DNA of 64,000 nucleotides. Origin: Berberis thunbergii. Lineage: Eukaryota > Streptophyta > Magnoliopsida > Ranunculales > Berberidaceae. A program made the translations under genes and the position numbers. Positions 1-11,806 of the stretch are shown here, in pieces. Numbering within the stretch: position 1 is the first letter of the stretch; each line of letters starts with the position of its first letter. The stretch covers positions 62,001-126,000 of the forward strand of contig QNQO01009187.1 of NCBI GenBank assembly GCA_003290165.1, read 5' to 3'. The notes under the pieces are model-generated. The model did no database searches and was not told where the DNA came from. It was given only the letters and a program-made list of their open reading frames with translations.

Positions 1-2599
1 CTGTCTAAACCCTTTGGCTATAAAACGAGCCTTAAACTTTTCAAAATTTCCATCAGGTTTTAATTTCTTCTTAAACACCCACTTACAACCTATTGTCTGG
101 AAACTTGGTGGCAAGTCAACTAAATGTCAGGTTCTATTAGACTCAAGATAGTCCATTTTATCATCAATAACCTCTTTTCAAAAGTTGGCATCTATAGAAG
201 ACAATGCTTCTTGGAAGTTAAGGGGATCCTCCTCTATTATAAAAGAAGTCAAGGCCATAGTTTTTAAAAGTTCGGATTCGTTTACTTCTCCTAGGCTCAG
301 ATTTTGTTGCTTTATCATTTTCATTCATCCTGATCATTGGCACGTTACTATAGGATGTACCCCATTATTCCTCAAAATAAAAGGAAATCTATGTTCATAG
401 AAATCAGCATTGTTCAAATCTTTGACAACATGATCATTTAGGTTAAAAAATCTATAGGCTTTGTTGTTAACGACATAGCCTGTGAATACACACTCATATG
501 GCCTACTGACAAGTTTGTTCCTTTTTGGATCAAGAATTCTTACATAAGCTAAACAACCCCAAGTTTTGAAGTATGACAAGTTTGGTTGTCTATTTTTCAA
601 AATCTCATAAGGAAAAGTTTTATTTTTCGATTTAGGGACTTTATTTAGCACATAAGAAACCGTCAATATAATCTCTCCCCACCGGTGTGATGCAGCACCA
701 AAGTTAAGTAGTATGGCAACTACTTATTCAGTAAGAGTTTTATTTTTCCTTTCAGCTTTGCCATTCATCTCAGGAGAGTACGGTGTAGTTTGTTACTGAA
801 TAATTCCATGAGAATTATAAAACTCTATGAAATTGTTACTGTCATATTCAGTGCCTCTATCACTTCTAAACCTCTTTATTTTTCTATTAAACTGATTTTC
901 AACTTCCGTTAAAAATATTTTGAACATGTCAAATGCTTCATTCTTATTTTTTATCAAGTAGACAAAGGTATAATCGGAGCAATCATCAATAAGCGTAATA
1001 AAGTAACGTTTTCCATTTCTAGTCAAAACACCATCAAGTTCACATATATCTGAATGTTTTAAATCTAGAGGTTCAGATTTTCTAACAAAAGATTTATGTG
1101 GTGTTTTGGCTATTTTAGCTTAGCTACAATAGTTGCATTTTTCAAAGTCATTTAAGGACAATTTTGGAATTTGTCTAAGTTACTCATGTTTTTATTTATT
1201 CGCTTATTAACATGACAAAGTCTAGCGTGTCAAGTATTAAAAGAACACAATATGTAAGTACAATTAGAAATTTTATTAGCATCAATATTCAATTTAAACA
1301 TACAATCAGTGGCATACCCCTTCCCCACAATACATTGTTCTTAGTGATGGTATACAAATCAGCCTTTATAATTTGAATAAACCCTGCCTTGTTCAAAAGG
1401 TAACCAAAAACTAAATTTTTCCTCATCTCCGGAGTATGCAGGACATCCTTCAGGATGACGATCTTTCTAAAGGAAAACTTCAATTCTACTTCGCCGGTTC
1501 CAGCAACGATAGTGAAATGGGAATCACCCAGCAACACTTTCTTGTCTTTTGCTTCAAAATAAGACTTGTACATTTCTCGAACATAACAGACATGTCAAGA
1601 AGCACCAGTGTTAACCCACCATCCCTTGGATCCACCAACACAGTTGATCTCAGAGACCATGGCTATAAATTGGCCTTCGGTTAGGTTCGCCTACGGAGCA
1701 GAACGAGACCCATTTCGGCAGTTCCTGGCCATATGCTCGGGCCTGTTACAGGAATAACACGGGAACTGTGTTGTTTGATTCTTTGAGGGGTGTTTTTGTC
1801 CATTCTGATTTCGTGGAGGATTTTGATTCTGCGCTTCTAGTTGTTCCGGTTCTGTTTGTTTCGATTCTGTTTGTTTCAGTTTTGTTGTGACTCTGATTTT
1901 TCATAGTCTTTCCACTGAGTTTCAAAGCCACGGGGGTGGATTTCTTATGGTTAGAAATAATTAGAATTTTATCTTTCTGATATTGTTTCCGAGCTTCTTC
2001 CTCAATCCGAAGTCGGGTGATCAAACTTTTTAGAGAGAACTCTTTGGTTTTATGCCCAAGTGCATTCTTAAAATCTTTTCAGCTAGAGGCAGTTTATCTA
2101 TCACAACAGCTACTTGAAATTGTTCATCTAAGGACATGCCTTCATATATGATTTCATGAGCAATTTTCACGAGATTGAGTTTCCACAGATTTGTCATCAG
2201 TCATTTAGTATTTCAGGTAGTGACTGACGACATATTTCTATGTGCCAGCCTCCTAGTGTCATATTTCTTCCTAAGGGCTTCCCAAATATCCTTAGCAGAT
2301 TTTTCAGAACAATAATAATCATACAAATCATGAGACGGGCCATTCAAAATAAAGTTCTTACACAAAAAGTCATTTTCAATCCAGCAATCTAGTTCCTTAG
2401 TTCGAATTTCATCAGGTTCAGCAGACAATTCGGGTTTCTTGGCATTACAGATATAAGCAATTTTTTGCTTAGTTAAGAAAAGTAACATTATTTGTCTCCA
2501 TCTTTTAAAGTGTTGACCCGCAAAGCGAAAGGTCCTGTTAAGGTCCTTAGCAGCAAGTTAAGTAGTAGTAGACATGGCAGATGTAAATCGTCTTAAAAT
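1..2599 (-). mobile_element. Ty1/copia element 1, internal region (partial, decayed)
   Basis: Reading leftward on the minus strand, fragments of a copia polyprotein appear in the usual order. A gag piece lies at 2213-2580, starting near the ATG at 2575. A gag end with zinc-knuckle remnant is at about 1690-2024. Protease and GAG-pre-integrase remnants are at 1289-1690. Integrase is at 793-1140, with an IDDCSDYTFVYL block and an SDRGTEY acidic motif. Post-integrase linker is at 334-666. The reverse-transcriptase start lies at 1-180. Frame changes and stops separate the pieces, so the element is dead. The window edge cuts it: base 1 aligns with about base 5261 of element 2, so RT, RNase H and the far LTR are outside. 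High family confidence; exact frame breaks were not all mapped. Confidence 0.9.
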
Positions 2600-3471
2600 T
2601 GATGGAAATACAATTGTTATAAATTTAAATAGGAACGAAGTTTTCTTGGGTTGAGTCGTGGACTAGGTCGCTCTCATTAAGACGTTTCGCGACTCTACCC
2701 AAGATTGTGCAAGCAGCCTGTAAGCCCCGTCATCCCCAGGATAAAACAACCCAGAATATCTTTTTTGTCTCGTTCACTCACATGCACTTGCTGAAGAACG
2801 CAAATCTATTCACCCAGCTTTTTTTGCTCGGAATAATGAAAACCAATTACAATAAATAAGCAAAGTATTTTGAAAACAAAGCTCGAACTCTGTTTGATGA
2901 AACAGAGTTTTGAAAAACTCTCTGAAATATTAGAAACTGTTTACAAATAAACTCTCTAAAACGAAAAACTTATTTTTTCTAATAAAACTGTGTTTACTTT
3001 TGATATATTTATATCTGAGAGAGAGAACAACTATTGATAGGCTGATAGAAAGATTTGTTTGAAAGAAACGTAGATAAATAAATGGAAGAAATCATGGAAA
3101 ATGTGGATAGAAGATTGGGTCTCCTCTGACTCAGTCTTGTTATCTAAAACAAAAAAAAAATATTTATTATTTTATTTTTCCAAATAAAATTTCAACAAAA
3201 AGAATAGGTTTCATCTCAACCTGACCCGACTCGGCTCGGCCAGTCAGACGGACGGCGGGGCGCGCGTGGAATGGACAACATTGGTCTATCTCCTCCCTCC
3301 TTCACAAAAGTGGGTACTCATTGGGGTCTAAATCTAAGTCCAAAAACTATCCTTATTAACTCCTCCAAAGTGAGTTACATAAAGGATATGGGACTAAACA
3401 GTTTAGAGAGAGATTTCAGAGTTAAGAAACCATTTCCTTTTATTTTTTAAATTCATACCAATATTTCAACA
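2600..3471 (-). repeat. Copia LTR shared by two tandem internal regions
   Basis: This 872 bp sequence matches 7855-8716. On the minus strand it begins TGTTGAAATA and its other end (plus strand) reads TGATGGAAATA, a slightly decayed inverted terminus. On its right (3472 on) lies a polypurine tract of element 2. On its left lies the leader and gag start of element 1. It therefore serves as the 3' LTR of element 2 and the 5' LTR of element 1 at once. Confidence 0.85.
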
Positions 3472-3484
3472 ATCCCCCGCTTGA
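3472..3484 (-). other. Polypurine tract of copia element 2
   Basis: On the minus strand the bases just before the LTR read AAGCGGGGGAT, a purine run directly abutting the LTR start TGTTGAAATA. This is the normal position of the plus-strand primer of an LTR retrotransposon and fixes the LTR edge at 3471. Confidence 0.8.
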
Positions 3485-3997
3485 ATTAAAAAAAAAAACA
3501 TTTATTCATCGAACAGTATATACAATATAAGATTGTGCATACATAAAAGTGTCTTTCAACTTGAACTATTGCGTAATATTCATGATTTAGATTATACTAG
3601 AATAACTAGTAGTTTTGAACTAGATCTCTAACAACCTTATCAGGGTGAATTCTAAAAAGTTCGTGCTTTAAGGCCATGCACGTATATCCTAGCATAATGA
3701 ATGCTCTAGGAATTTTTCCCACAAATTCCATAGGAAGCGACCATACTTCCACAATCACTTAGGTGAGTCTATCAAGAGTACTCCTGTAATTATGTACTCC
3801 ACTCTACATAGAGTATAGATATCATTAAGAGTTTTAACTCATCCTACTGTCGTTTCAGGAACTCGTGTTTCAATCTAGGAATGGAAATACAATAAAGTCA
3901 GCATGATTCACCTCATATCATTCACAACTTGTTATTACCCATTGAACCTATTTATTGGGATCTCAAGTCTATAGCTCGGGTTACCATCATGAATAAC

Positions 3998-4537
3998 TCA
4001 TCGATCTAAGGGCATAAGTCTCCTTCCTTTCAAGGTTTTGAAAACCCTCTCTCTAGCTAATCCTTTCATCAAAGGATCAGCCAAGTTCTCATCAGTTCGT
4101 ACATAATCCACTCTAACAGCTCCAGTAGATAAAAACTCTATAACCGTACTGTGCTTACAATGTATTTGTCGTCTCTTGCCGTTATAATAATGGTTTTGTA
4201 TCTTTCCAATAGCGGTTGTACTATCGCAATGGATCAAGACAACTGGTATCAATCTTTCCCATAGAGGGATTTCTGCTAGCAGGTTTCTTAACCAACCTGC
4301 TTTCTCACTAGCTGTGGCTAGTGTTATCATTTCTAACTCCATCGTGGACTGTGCCAAAATAGTATGTTTCTTTGATTTCCAAGAAACACCTCCACCAGCT
4401 ATATTGAAAATATAGCCACTAGTTGCTTTCGAGTCTTCTGATAAGATGTTCCAATCAGCGTCGCTATATCCTTCAAGAACAGTGGGAAACTTCTGATAGT
4501 GTAATCCAAGTTTCTTAGTCCTCATTAAGTACCTCAT
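3998..4537 (-). pseudogene. Copia RNase H domain
   Basis: A 179-codon open stretch holds a copia-type RNase H. It shows YSDADW near residue 24, the SATSGY-like block KATSGY, and AQST followed by an acidic residue, all typical of the family's catalytic core. The normal copia C-terminus (ADPLMKGLAR) follows. It ends at a stop at 3998 and is followed by about 500 bp of non-coding sequence to the polypurine tract. The piece is intact, but the reverse transcriptase before it is broken. Confidence 0.88.
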
Positions 4538-4559
4538 GAACCTTTCAATAGCATGTCAA

Positions 4560-5400
4560 TGTTTTATACTTGGTCTACTGTTAAATATGCATAGTAGTCC
4601 CACAGCATAAGCTATATCGGGCCTAGTGCAATCAGTAGCATATCGTACGCTACCAATGATGCTCGCATACTCAGGTTGTCTCACACCATTACCAGTGTTT
4701 TTGAACAACTTTACACTAGGATCATTAGGAGTGCATGCAGGTTTATAGTCAAAGTAATTATATTTCTTTAGGATCTTCTCTATATAATGTGATTAATCCA
4801 AAGAAATTCCTTTTTTAGACCTAGTAATCTTAATACCAAGGATTACTCTCGCCTCTTTAAGGTTTTCATATCAAAATAAGCAAATCATCCACATATAGAC
4901 ATATAATAGTACAAATGTCATTTTCAGATTTATAATATATACATTTGTCACTTTCGTTCACTTTAAAGTCATGTGAGATAATAAGATTATTTAATTTTTC
5001 ATGTCATTGCTTTGGTGCTTGTTTCAAACCGTAAAGTGATTTATCTAGTTTGCAAACTTTATTTTCTTGATCTGGAATTACAAAACCCTCAAGTTGGTCC
5101 ATGTAAATTTCTTCTTCAAAATCACCATTAAGGAAAGCATTTTTAACATTCATTTGGTGCAATACTAGATCGTGTATTGCAGCAAGAGAAATTAGCACTC
5201 GAATAGATGTAATCCTAGTAACAAGAAAATACATGTCAAAGAAGTCAACATTTTCTCTCTGTCTAAACCCTTTGGCTATAAGACGAGCCTTAAACTTTTC
5301 AACATTTCCATCGGGTTTGAATTTCTTCTTAAATACCCACTTAGAACCTATTGTCTTGCAACCTGGTGGTAAGTCAACTAAATGTCAGGTTCTATTAGAC
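4560..5400 (-). pseudogene. Copia reverse transcriptase domain, disrupted
   Basis: The segment at 5004-5234 contains the copia RT signature MNVKNAFLNGDFEEEIYM, where the D of the first catalytic motif is replaced by N (usual form DVKTAFLNG). It then runs into SLYGLKQAP. The second catalytic motif, LYVDDLL, is readable near 4870-4900 in the same strand. Upstream, WVFK and RLIAKGF-like residues lie at 5260-5340. Frame breaks occur near 5003, 4870 and 5234. Confidence 0.85.
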
Positions 5401-5468
5401 TCAAGATAGTCCATTTCATCATCAATAGACTCTTTTCAAAAGTTGGCATCTATAGAAGACAAGGCTTC

Positions 5469-6416
5469 CTAGAAGTTATGGGGATCATCTTCTACTGTAA
5501 AGGCATAGAAGTCAGGGCCATAGTTTTTAAAAGTTCGGATTTTTTTACTTCTCTTAGGCTCAGATTTTGTTGCTTTATCGTTTTCATTCATTTTGGTCAT
5601 TGGCACGTTACTAGAAGATGTACCCCCATTATCCCTCGAAATAAAAGGAAATCTATGTTCATAGAAATCAACATCGTTCAAATCTATGACAACATGATCA
5701 TTTAGGTTAAAGAATCTATAAGCTTTGCTGTTAACATGATAGCCTATGAATACACACTCATATGCCCTACTGGCAAACTTGTTCCTTTTTGGATAAGAAA
5801 TTCTTAACATAAGTTAAACAACCCCAAGTTTTGAAGTATGACAAGTTTGGTTGTCTATTTTTCAAAATCTCATAAGGAAAATTTTATTTTTCGATTTAGG
5901 GACTTTATTTAGCTCATAACAAACCGTTAATATAATCTCTCCCCACGATTGTAATGCAGCACCGGAGTTAAGTAGAATGACAATTACTGATTCGGTAAGA
6001 GTTATATTTTTCCTTTCAGCTTTGTCATTCATCTCAGGAGAGTACGGTGCAGTTTTTTCATGAATAATTCAATGAGAATTAGAAAACTCTATGAAATTGT
6101 TGTTGTCATATTCAGTGTCTCTATCACTTCTAAACCTCTTTATTTTTCCATTAAACTGATTTTCAACTTCCGTTAAAAATATTTTGAACATGTCAAATGC
6201 TTCACTCTTATTTTTTACCAGGTAGACAAAGGTATAATTGGAGCAATCGTCAATGAACGTAATAAAGTAACATTTTCCATTTCTAGTCAAAACACCATCA
6301 AATTCATATATATCTGAATGTATTAAATCTAGAGGTTCAGATTCTCTAACAACATATTTATGTGGTGTTTTGGTTATTTTGAGCTTGGCTACAATAGTTG
6401 CATTTTTCAAAGTCAT
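5469..6416 (-). pseudogene. Copia integrase and post-integrase linker, disrupted
   Basis: 6069-6416 reads as integrase core: a zinc-binding remnant near 6400, HSDIYEFDG, the FITFIDDCSNYTFVYL block and SDRDTEYD. These hold the first two acidic residues of the DDE triad. The open frame ends at 6069. 5469-5810 resumes after the integrase with the YECVFIGY and FYEHRFPF motifs typical of the copia integrase-RT linker. The two parts are separated by a degraded stretch (5810-6068). Confidence 0.85.
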
Positions 6417-6445
6417 TTAAGGAAAATTTTGGAATTAGTCATAAG

Positions 6446-7050
6446 TTACTCATGTTTTTTAATTATCCACTTATTAACATGACAGAGTCTAGCATGCCAG
6501 GTATTAAAAAAACACAACATGTAAGCAGAATTAGAAATTTTATTTGCATAAACATTTAATTTAAACATACCATCAGTGGCACACCCCTTCCCCACAAATA
6601 CATTGTTTTTAGTGATGATATACAAATCAACTCCTATAATTTGAGTAAACTCAGCCTTATTCAGAATGTAACTAGAAACTAAATTCTTCCTCATCCCCGG
6701 AGTATGAAGGACATCCGTCAGGATGACGATCTTTCCAGAGGAAAATTTCAATTCTACTTCGCTACTTCCAGCAACAATAGTGGAGTGGGAATCACACAAC
6801 AGCATTTTCTTGTCTACAGCTTCAGAATAGGATTTGAATATTTCTAGATCATAGCAGACATGTCGAAAAGCACCTGTGTCAACCCATCATCCCTCGAATC
6901 CACCAACAAAGTTGATCTCAAATACCATGGTTATAAGTTGGTATTCAGTTAGGTTCGCCTTCGGAGTAGGATGAGACCGACACTTCCTAGCCATATGCCC
7001 TGGCCTGTTATATGTATAACATAGGAACTGTGTTGTTTCATTGCTTGAGG
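6446..7050 (-). pseudogene. Copia protease, GAG-pre-integrase and zinc knuckle remnants
   Basis: A CCHC-knuckle remnant and the aspartic protease motif WVDTGA (normally WVDSGA) are readable at about 6850-7050. Beyond them the open stretch 6446-6805 covers the rest of the protease and the GAG-pre-integrase domain, with its WHARLCHVN signature (family form WHxRLGHxN). Several frame breaks lie around 6810-6900. Confidence 0.78.
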
Positions 7051-7057
7051 GGTATTT

Positions 7058-7830
7058 TTGTCCATTCTAATTTTGCGAAGGATTTTGATTCTGTTGGTTG
7101 CGGTTCTGGTTGTTCTGGTTCTGACTGTTTCAGTTTCTATTGTGACTTTGATTTTTCATAGTCTTTTCACCGGATTTAAGAGCCACATGGGTGAATTTCT
7201 TATGGTTAGAAATAATCAGAATTTCATCTTTCTGATCTTATTTCCGAGCTTTTTCCTCAATCCGAAGTCTGGTGATCAGACTTTCTAGAGAGAACTCTTT
7301 GATTTAATACTTAAGTGCATTCTTAAAGTCTTTCTAGGTAGGAGGCAGTTTATCTATCACAACAGCTACTTGAAATTGCCCATCTAAGGACATGCATTCA
7401 GATATGATTTCATGAGCAATTTTCTATAGCTCGTGAGATTGGGTTTCCACAGATTTGTCATCAGTCATTTGGTATTTCAGGTAGCGACTGACACATATTT
7501 CTTTGTGTCAGCCTCCCCAGTGTCATATTTCTTCCTAAGGGCATCTCAAATATCCTTTGCAGATTTTTCAGAACAGTAATAATCATCATATAGACCATTC
7601 AGAATAAAGTTCTTACACAAAAGTCATTTTCAAATCCAGCAATCTAGTTCCTTAATTTGGGTTTCATCAGGTTCAGTAGGCAATTCGGGTTTCTCGACAT
7701 TACAGATATAAGCAATTTTTTGTGTAGTTAAGAAAAATAACACTTTTTGTCACCATCTTTTAAAATGTTGACCCTCAAAACGAAAGGGCATACTAAGGTC
7801 CTTAGCAGCAAGTTCAGTAGTAGTAGACAT
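7058..7830 (-). pseudogene. Copia gag, disrupted
   Basis: The minus strand begins with an ATG near 7828-7830 (peptide MSTTTELAAKDL), followed by FRFEGQHFKRW and a run matching the gag of element 1 at 2213-2580, including KKYDT-like residues. A deletion near 7590 and several frameshifts break it. A plus-strand open frame at 7058-7288 is only the antisense of the gag tail. Confidence 0.75.
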
Positions 7831-7854
7831 GACAGATATAAATCGTCTTAAAAT

Positions 7855-8716
7855 TGTTGGAAATACAATTGTTGTAAATTTAAATAGAAGCGAAGTTACC
7901 GAAGTTTTCTTGGGTTGAGTCGCGGACTAGGTCGCTATCTTTAAGACGTTTCGCAGCTCTGCCCAAGATTGTGCAAGCAATTTATAAGCCCCGTCGTCCC
8001 CAGGATAAAAACAACCCAGAATATATTTTTTGTTTCGTTCAATCACACGCGCTTACTGAATAACAAAAATCTATTCACCCAGTTTTTTTGCTCGGAATCA
8101 TGAAAACCAATTACATTAAATAAGCAAAGTATTTCGAAAACAAAATTCGAACTCTATTTGATGAAACAGAGTTATTGAAAACTCTCTAAAATATTAGAAA
8201 ATGTTTACAAATAAACTCTCTGGAACGAAAAACTTATTTTTTTTCTAATAAAACTATGTTTACTTTTGATATATCTATATCTGAGAGAGAGAACAACTAT
8301 TGATAGCCGATAGAAAGATCCGTTTGAGAGAAAACGTGGCTAAATAAGGTGGAAGAAATCATGGAAAACGTGGAGAGAATATTGGGTCTCCGCTGACTTA
8401 GTCTTGTTCTCTAAAGCAAATAAAAAAGATATTTATTATTTTATTTTTTCAAATAAAATTTCAACAAAAAGAATAGGTTTCATCTCAACCTTACTCGGCT
8501 CGGCTGGTCAGACAGCGGCTACCAACATTGGTCTATCTCCTCCCTCCTTCACAAAAGTGGGAACCCCTTGGGATCCAAACCCAAGTCCAAAAACTATCTT
8601 TATTAACTCCTCCAAAGTGAGTTACATAGAGGATATGAGACTAAACAATTTAGAAAAATTTAAAAGTTAAGAAATCATTCTGCTTTATTTTTAAAATTCA
8701 CACCACTATTTCAACA
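7855..8716 (-). repeat. Outer 5' LTR of copia element 2
   Basis: An 862 bp LTR bounded by TGTTGGAAATA (plus strand, 7855) and TATTTCAACA (ending 8716), which are inverted copies of each other. It matches the LTR at 2600-3471 throughout. The right flank (8717 on) has no polypurine tract, so this is the outer end of the tandem pair. The plus-strand open frame 8404-8670 inside it is not a gene. Confidence 0.85.
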
Positions 8717-8990
8717 TCTCTCTCCAGACTCATTTCGTGCTCTCGATCACATACCGCAGCCACAATTAACCACCCATCCTGTTGTTGAGCTCTCCGGCAA
8801 ATCCCCACTCAACCAATCTCTCCTATAACACTCCTAATTGTCGATGAAACAAACTGATTTTAAACACACATTTGAAAGCATCTTATGATTCGGAGCCATT
8901 GCTATTAGAGATTTTAGATTTGATTGATGTGGAGATTTGAAATAGGAGAATGTGAAGTTTTAAGTCAGTAGGAGAAACAAAGCTTGGGTT

Positions 8991-9636
8991 TGATATATCT
9001 ATATCTGATAGAGAGAACAACTATTGATAGCCGATAGAAAGATCCGTTTGAGAGAAAACGTGGAGAGAATATTGGGTCTCCGCTGACTTAGTCTTGTTCT
9101 CTAAAGCAAATAAAAAAGATATTTATTATTTTATTTTTCCAAATAAAATTTCAACAAAAAGAATAGGTTTCATCTCAACCTTACTCGGCTCGGCTGGTCA
9201 GACAGCGGCTACCAACATTGGTTTATCTCCTCCCTCCTTCACAAAAGTGAGTACCCCTTGGGATCCAAACCCAAGTCCAAAAACTATTTTTATTAACTCC
9301 TCCAAAGTGAGTTACATAGAGGATATGAGACTAAACAATTTAGAAAGATTTGAAAGTTAAGAAATCATTCCGCTTTATTTTTAAAATTCACACCACTATT
9401 TCAACATCTCTCTCCAGACTCATTTCGTGCTCTCGATCACATACCGCAGCCACAATTAACCACCCATCTTGTTGTTGAGCTCTCCGGCAAATCCCCACTC
9501 AACCAATCTCTCCTATAACACTCCTCATTGTCGATGAAACAAACTGATTTTAAACACACATTTGAAAGCATCTTATGATTCGGAGCCATTGCTATTAGAG
9601 ATTTTAGATTTGATTGATGTGGAGATTTGAAATAGG
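8991..9636 (-). repeat. Tandem duplication of LTR end plus flank
   Basis: Bases 8991-9636 repeat about 8267-8990. Part one (8991-9406) is the outer half of the LTR. Part two (9407-9636) is the non-LTR flank that follows 8716. The duplicate lacks about 34 bp between two GAAAACGTGG repeats seen in the first copy (8331-8376), and about 33 bp near 9628. Because LTR and flank were copied together, this is a genomic duplication, not a new insertion. Confidence 0.85.
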
Positions 9637-9837
9637 AAGCTTGGGTTTGGGGTTATCACATGGGGAGAAGAGACAAGGTCTGGGTTTGGGGATGGTGGTG
9701 GGGTATCCCTCGAGATGTGCACACTACCCATTATCAATGGGTAACTTTGGGGGTAATTGGCAAATTAAAAATAAAAATAAATTTTATTTGATAAAAATAA
9801 CAATATACAGCAATATCATATTATTATTACTCAGAAA

Positions 9838-9959
9838 TTCTAGCTGGACATTTTTGCCCCTCTCCCCCTATTTAAACACACACTCCAAAAAAGTGTTTAA
9901 AGAGGAGGTAAAAATGTATTTTAGCTCTCAGGCAGCCTGGTTTCCCAGGCCGGCTAGAA
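9838..9959. mobile_element. Small foldback MITE
   Basis: About 122 bp bounded by TTCTAGCTGG and its near-inverse CCGGCTAGAA. Its centre is a palindrome (TTTAAACAC...GTGTTTAAA) flanked by inverted CCCCTCT/AGAGG runs. The centre resembles that of the element at 21697-21842. No clear target duplication was found. Confidence 0.5.
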
Positions 9960-10690
9960 GTGCTGATTATGACTACATGTTACTTCAATTGAGAAAGTGT
10001 TTATAAATTTTCAAATACGGGTACCAGATTTCAACCATCTTTTTTCAGTTTTACTATCAGTTTAAACACCTATACTCGCAAAAGTTGTGATTTTAATTTG
10101 CTTCAACCCTAGAATTACTTCTGGCTTGAAGTCCCAAAGTCATGAATATTTTAGTTATAAAAAAATTAATTCCAATTAGAGGAGAAAAAGCTTTTTATAC
10201 CTTAAAATCGCAAATTTGCTTCAAATCTTTTCACCCCAAATATTTGGGTCAACTCGATGTCACCAAATGCCTCAGAGTCACAACACGATATGAGTTGACC
10301 TAGGTCTTTTTTTTATACGATACAATTGACTTGATTATTAAATGCTTTGATCAAGCTATTCATGTTAACATTCTAACTATAAAAGTAACAACATATTTGA
10401 AAAGTAAAAATGGATTGGCACGTCGACATGAATTTTATGGTCAACCCAAACCAATTTATGACGTCTTGATATTAAATTGCCATTGCCACCCAATATGTTG
10501 TGATAAGGGTTTGAGCCGTGAACTTGTGTTTCATATAGGGTGGGCTTCGACCTTGAATTTTGTGATGTCACACAAGTTTTAGCAAGAGAAACAATTGGAA
10601 TGATCGATGGAACAACTAAATGACTGCTCATGTTTGAACTAGGATGATCTGGCATGATCAGAGGAGGTTATATAAACTAAGAGATACGCA
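9960..10690. other. Intergenic, no gene seen
   Basis: AT-rich sequence. The open frames on both strands between 10331 and 10655 show no recognisable domain or codon signal and are taken as chance. Confidence 0.5.
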
Positions 10691-11439
10691 CAGGAGCGAA
10701 CCTTGGATTTTAGTTGAAGAGAGGCGAAATAGAAAATACTTATTAGTTGATAATAGTAGTTATCAATGGTAAAGACAAATTTTTTTCGACCTGAGCTAAT
10801 AACTAATAAAAAAATACAACTATAAAAAATACATTACATATACCGAATTGGATCCAGTGTAATCCCAATTTTAAGCCAAAATAAGGTCACTATCGATAAC
10901 TTTAGCAAGGAGCAAATGAGTATAATAACTAGAATATATAATTAATATCACAAAATAATTAGGATAAGTATTTAGGTGAAACTATTTTTTTTTTTTTTGA
11001 AATTTGGAAACCTAATATGATCATAATACAATTTCATAGAAAAAATAGTTTATATGAGGATCAAATTTTGTACGAGTTGGCCAATGGTATATATTTTCAT
11101 TGAATTCTATAGTTATTATTTTAGATATTAATTTTAAATATTTTTTGTTGGAGTATTTATTCCACTTGTGAAAACTAAACATTTTTTAATGTTTGCAATT
11201 ACTAATAAAATTGTATTGAAAATAAAATAACAATGCACTAGAAGAGTATCGAACTCGGGTCTTTTACTAAAATAAACCTCCAACCACTACACCAACAAAG
11301 ACTTTTTCACATTTTTGGATAAACGCTAATCATATTGTATTGTACATTATATAATCAATTTTTTAAGACTTAAATATATATACTAAATATTTTAAAAGTT
11401 GAAGGGGGGACAACTCGCCCCTTAGTAGGTCCGCCCGTG
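10691..11439 (-). mobile_element. Non-autonomous hAT element, copy A (749 bp)
   Basis: Ends read CAGGAGCGAACC and GGTCCGCCCGTG, inverted copies of a CAGGGGCGGACC-type terminus. The flanks GATACGCA (10683-10690) and GATACACA (11440-11447) match at 7 of 8 bases, giving the 8 bp target duplication expected for hAT. The interior matches the reverse complement of 18992-19981 (for example the block around 10740-10790). No transposase frame is present. Confidence 0.82.
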
Positions 11440-11447
11440 GATACACA

Positions 11448-11798
11448 TAAACATTTTCATCATTCTTCCAAGATCATGCCACGCCATTATGATTGTAGAA
11501 CCTGATTGCAAAAACCTGGTTCCCTAGTATTATTAAAAAATAATATATTACTTAACTTATTTCATTTTGCTTTCTTCGTTACCCATTAGTTTGGAAATGG
11601 AGGTCGACTTGTAGAGGATTCAAATGCAATGATCTATCATAACTTTTCAAAAATCAGACCTACTATAATTTCATCTTACAAGGACTCCAGGCATAGCACT
11701 CTTTTTCCTTCCATCATTCTTTTCACTGTGTTTGTATCCAAACCCATATGGTAGTTACCTAATGATTATACTATTTTCTGGAGATTCTTTCATCCTTC
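11448..11798. other. Intergenic, no gene seen
   Basis: AT-rich sequence between two DNA transposons. No coding or RNA signal was recognised. Confidence 0.5.
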
Positions 11799-11806
11799 AT
11801 GAGTAG

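Larger units (their letters stand above)
2600..8716 (-). mobile_element. Ty1/copia retrotransposon, element 2 (full length, decayed)
   Basis: LTRs at 2600-3471 and 7855-8716 flank an internal region that carries, in minus-strand order, gag, protease, integrase, reverse transcriptase and RNase H, the Ty1/copia order. Sequence style resembles the Tnt1/Tork-like copias. Numerous stops and frameshifts show that it is inactive. The short stretch between the LTR and the gag ATG (7830) does not contain the usual initiator-Met tRNA primer site TGGTATCAGAGC in recognisable form. Target duplications cannot be judged because the left LTR is shared with element 1. Confidence 0.88.

Noticed and set aside
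7058..7288. Hydrophobic plus-strand ORF resembling a membrane protein
   Set aside because: It is antisense to the copia gag tail.
8404..9360. Two near-identical 88-codon plus-strand ORFs (8404-8670 and 9094-9360) that look like a conserved small protein family
   Set aside because: Both lie inside duplicated copia LTR sequence; their similarity reflects DNA duplication, not selection on a protein.
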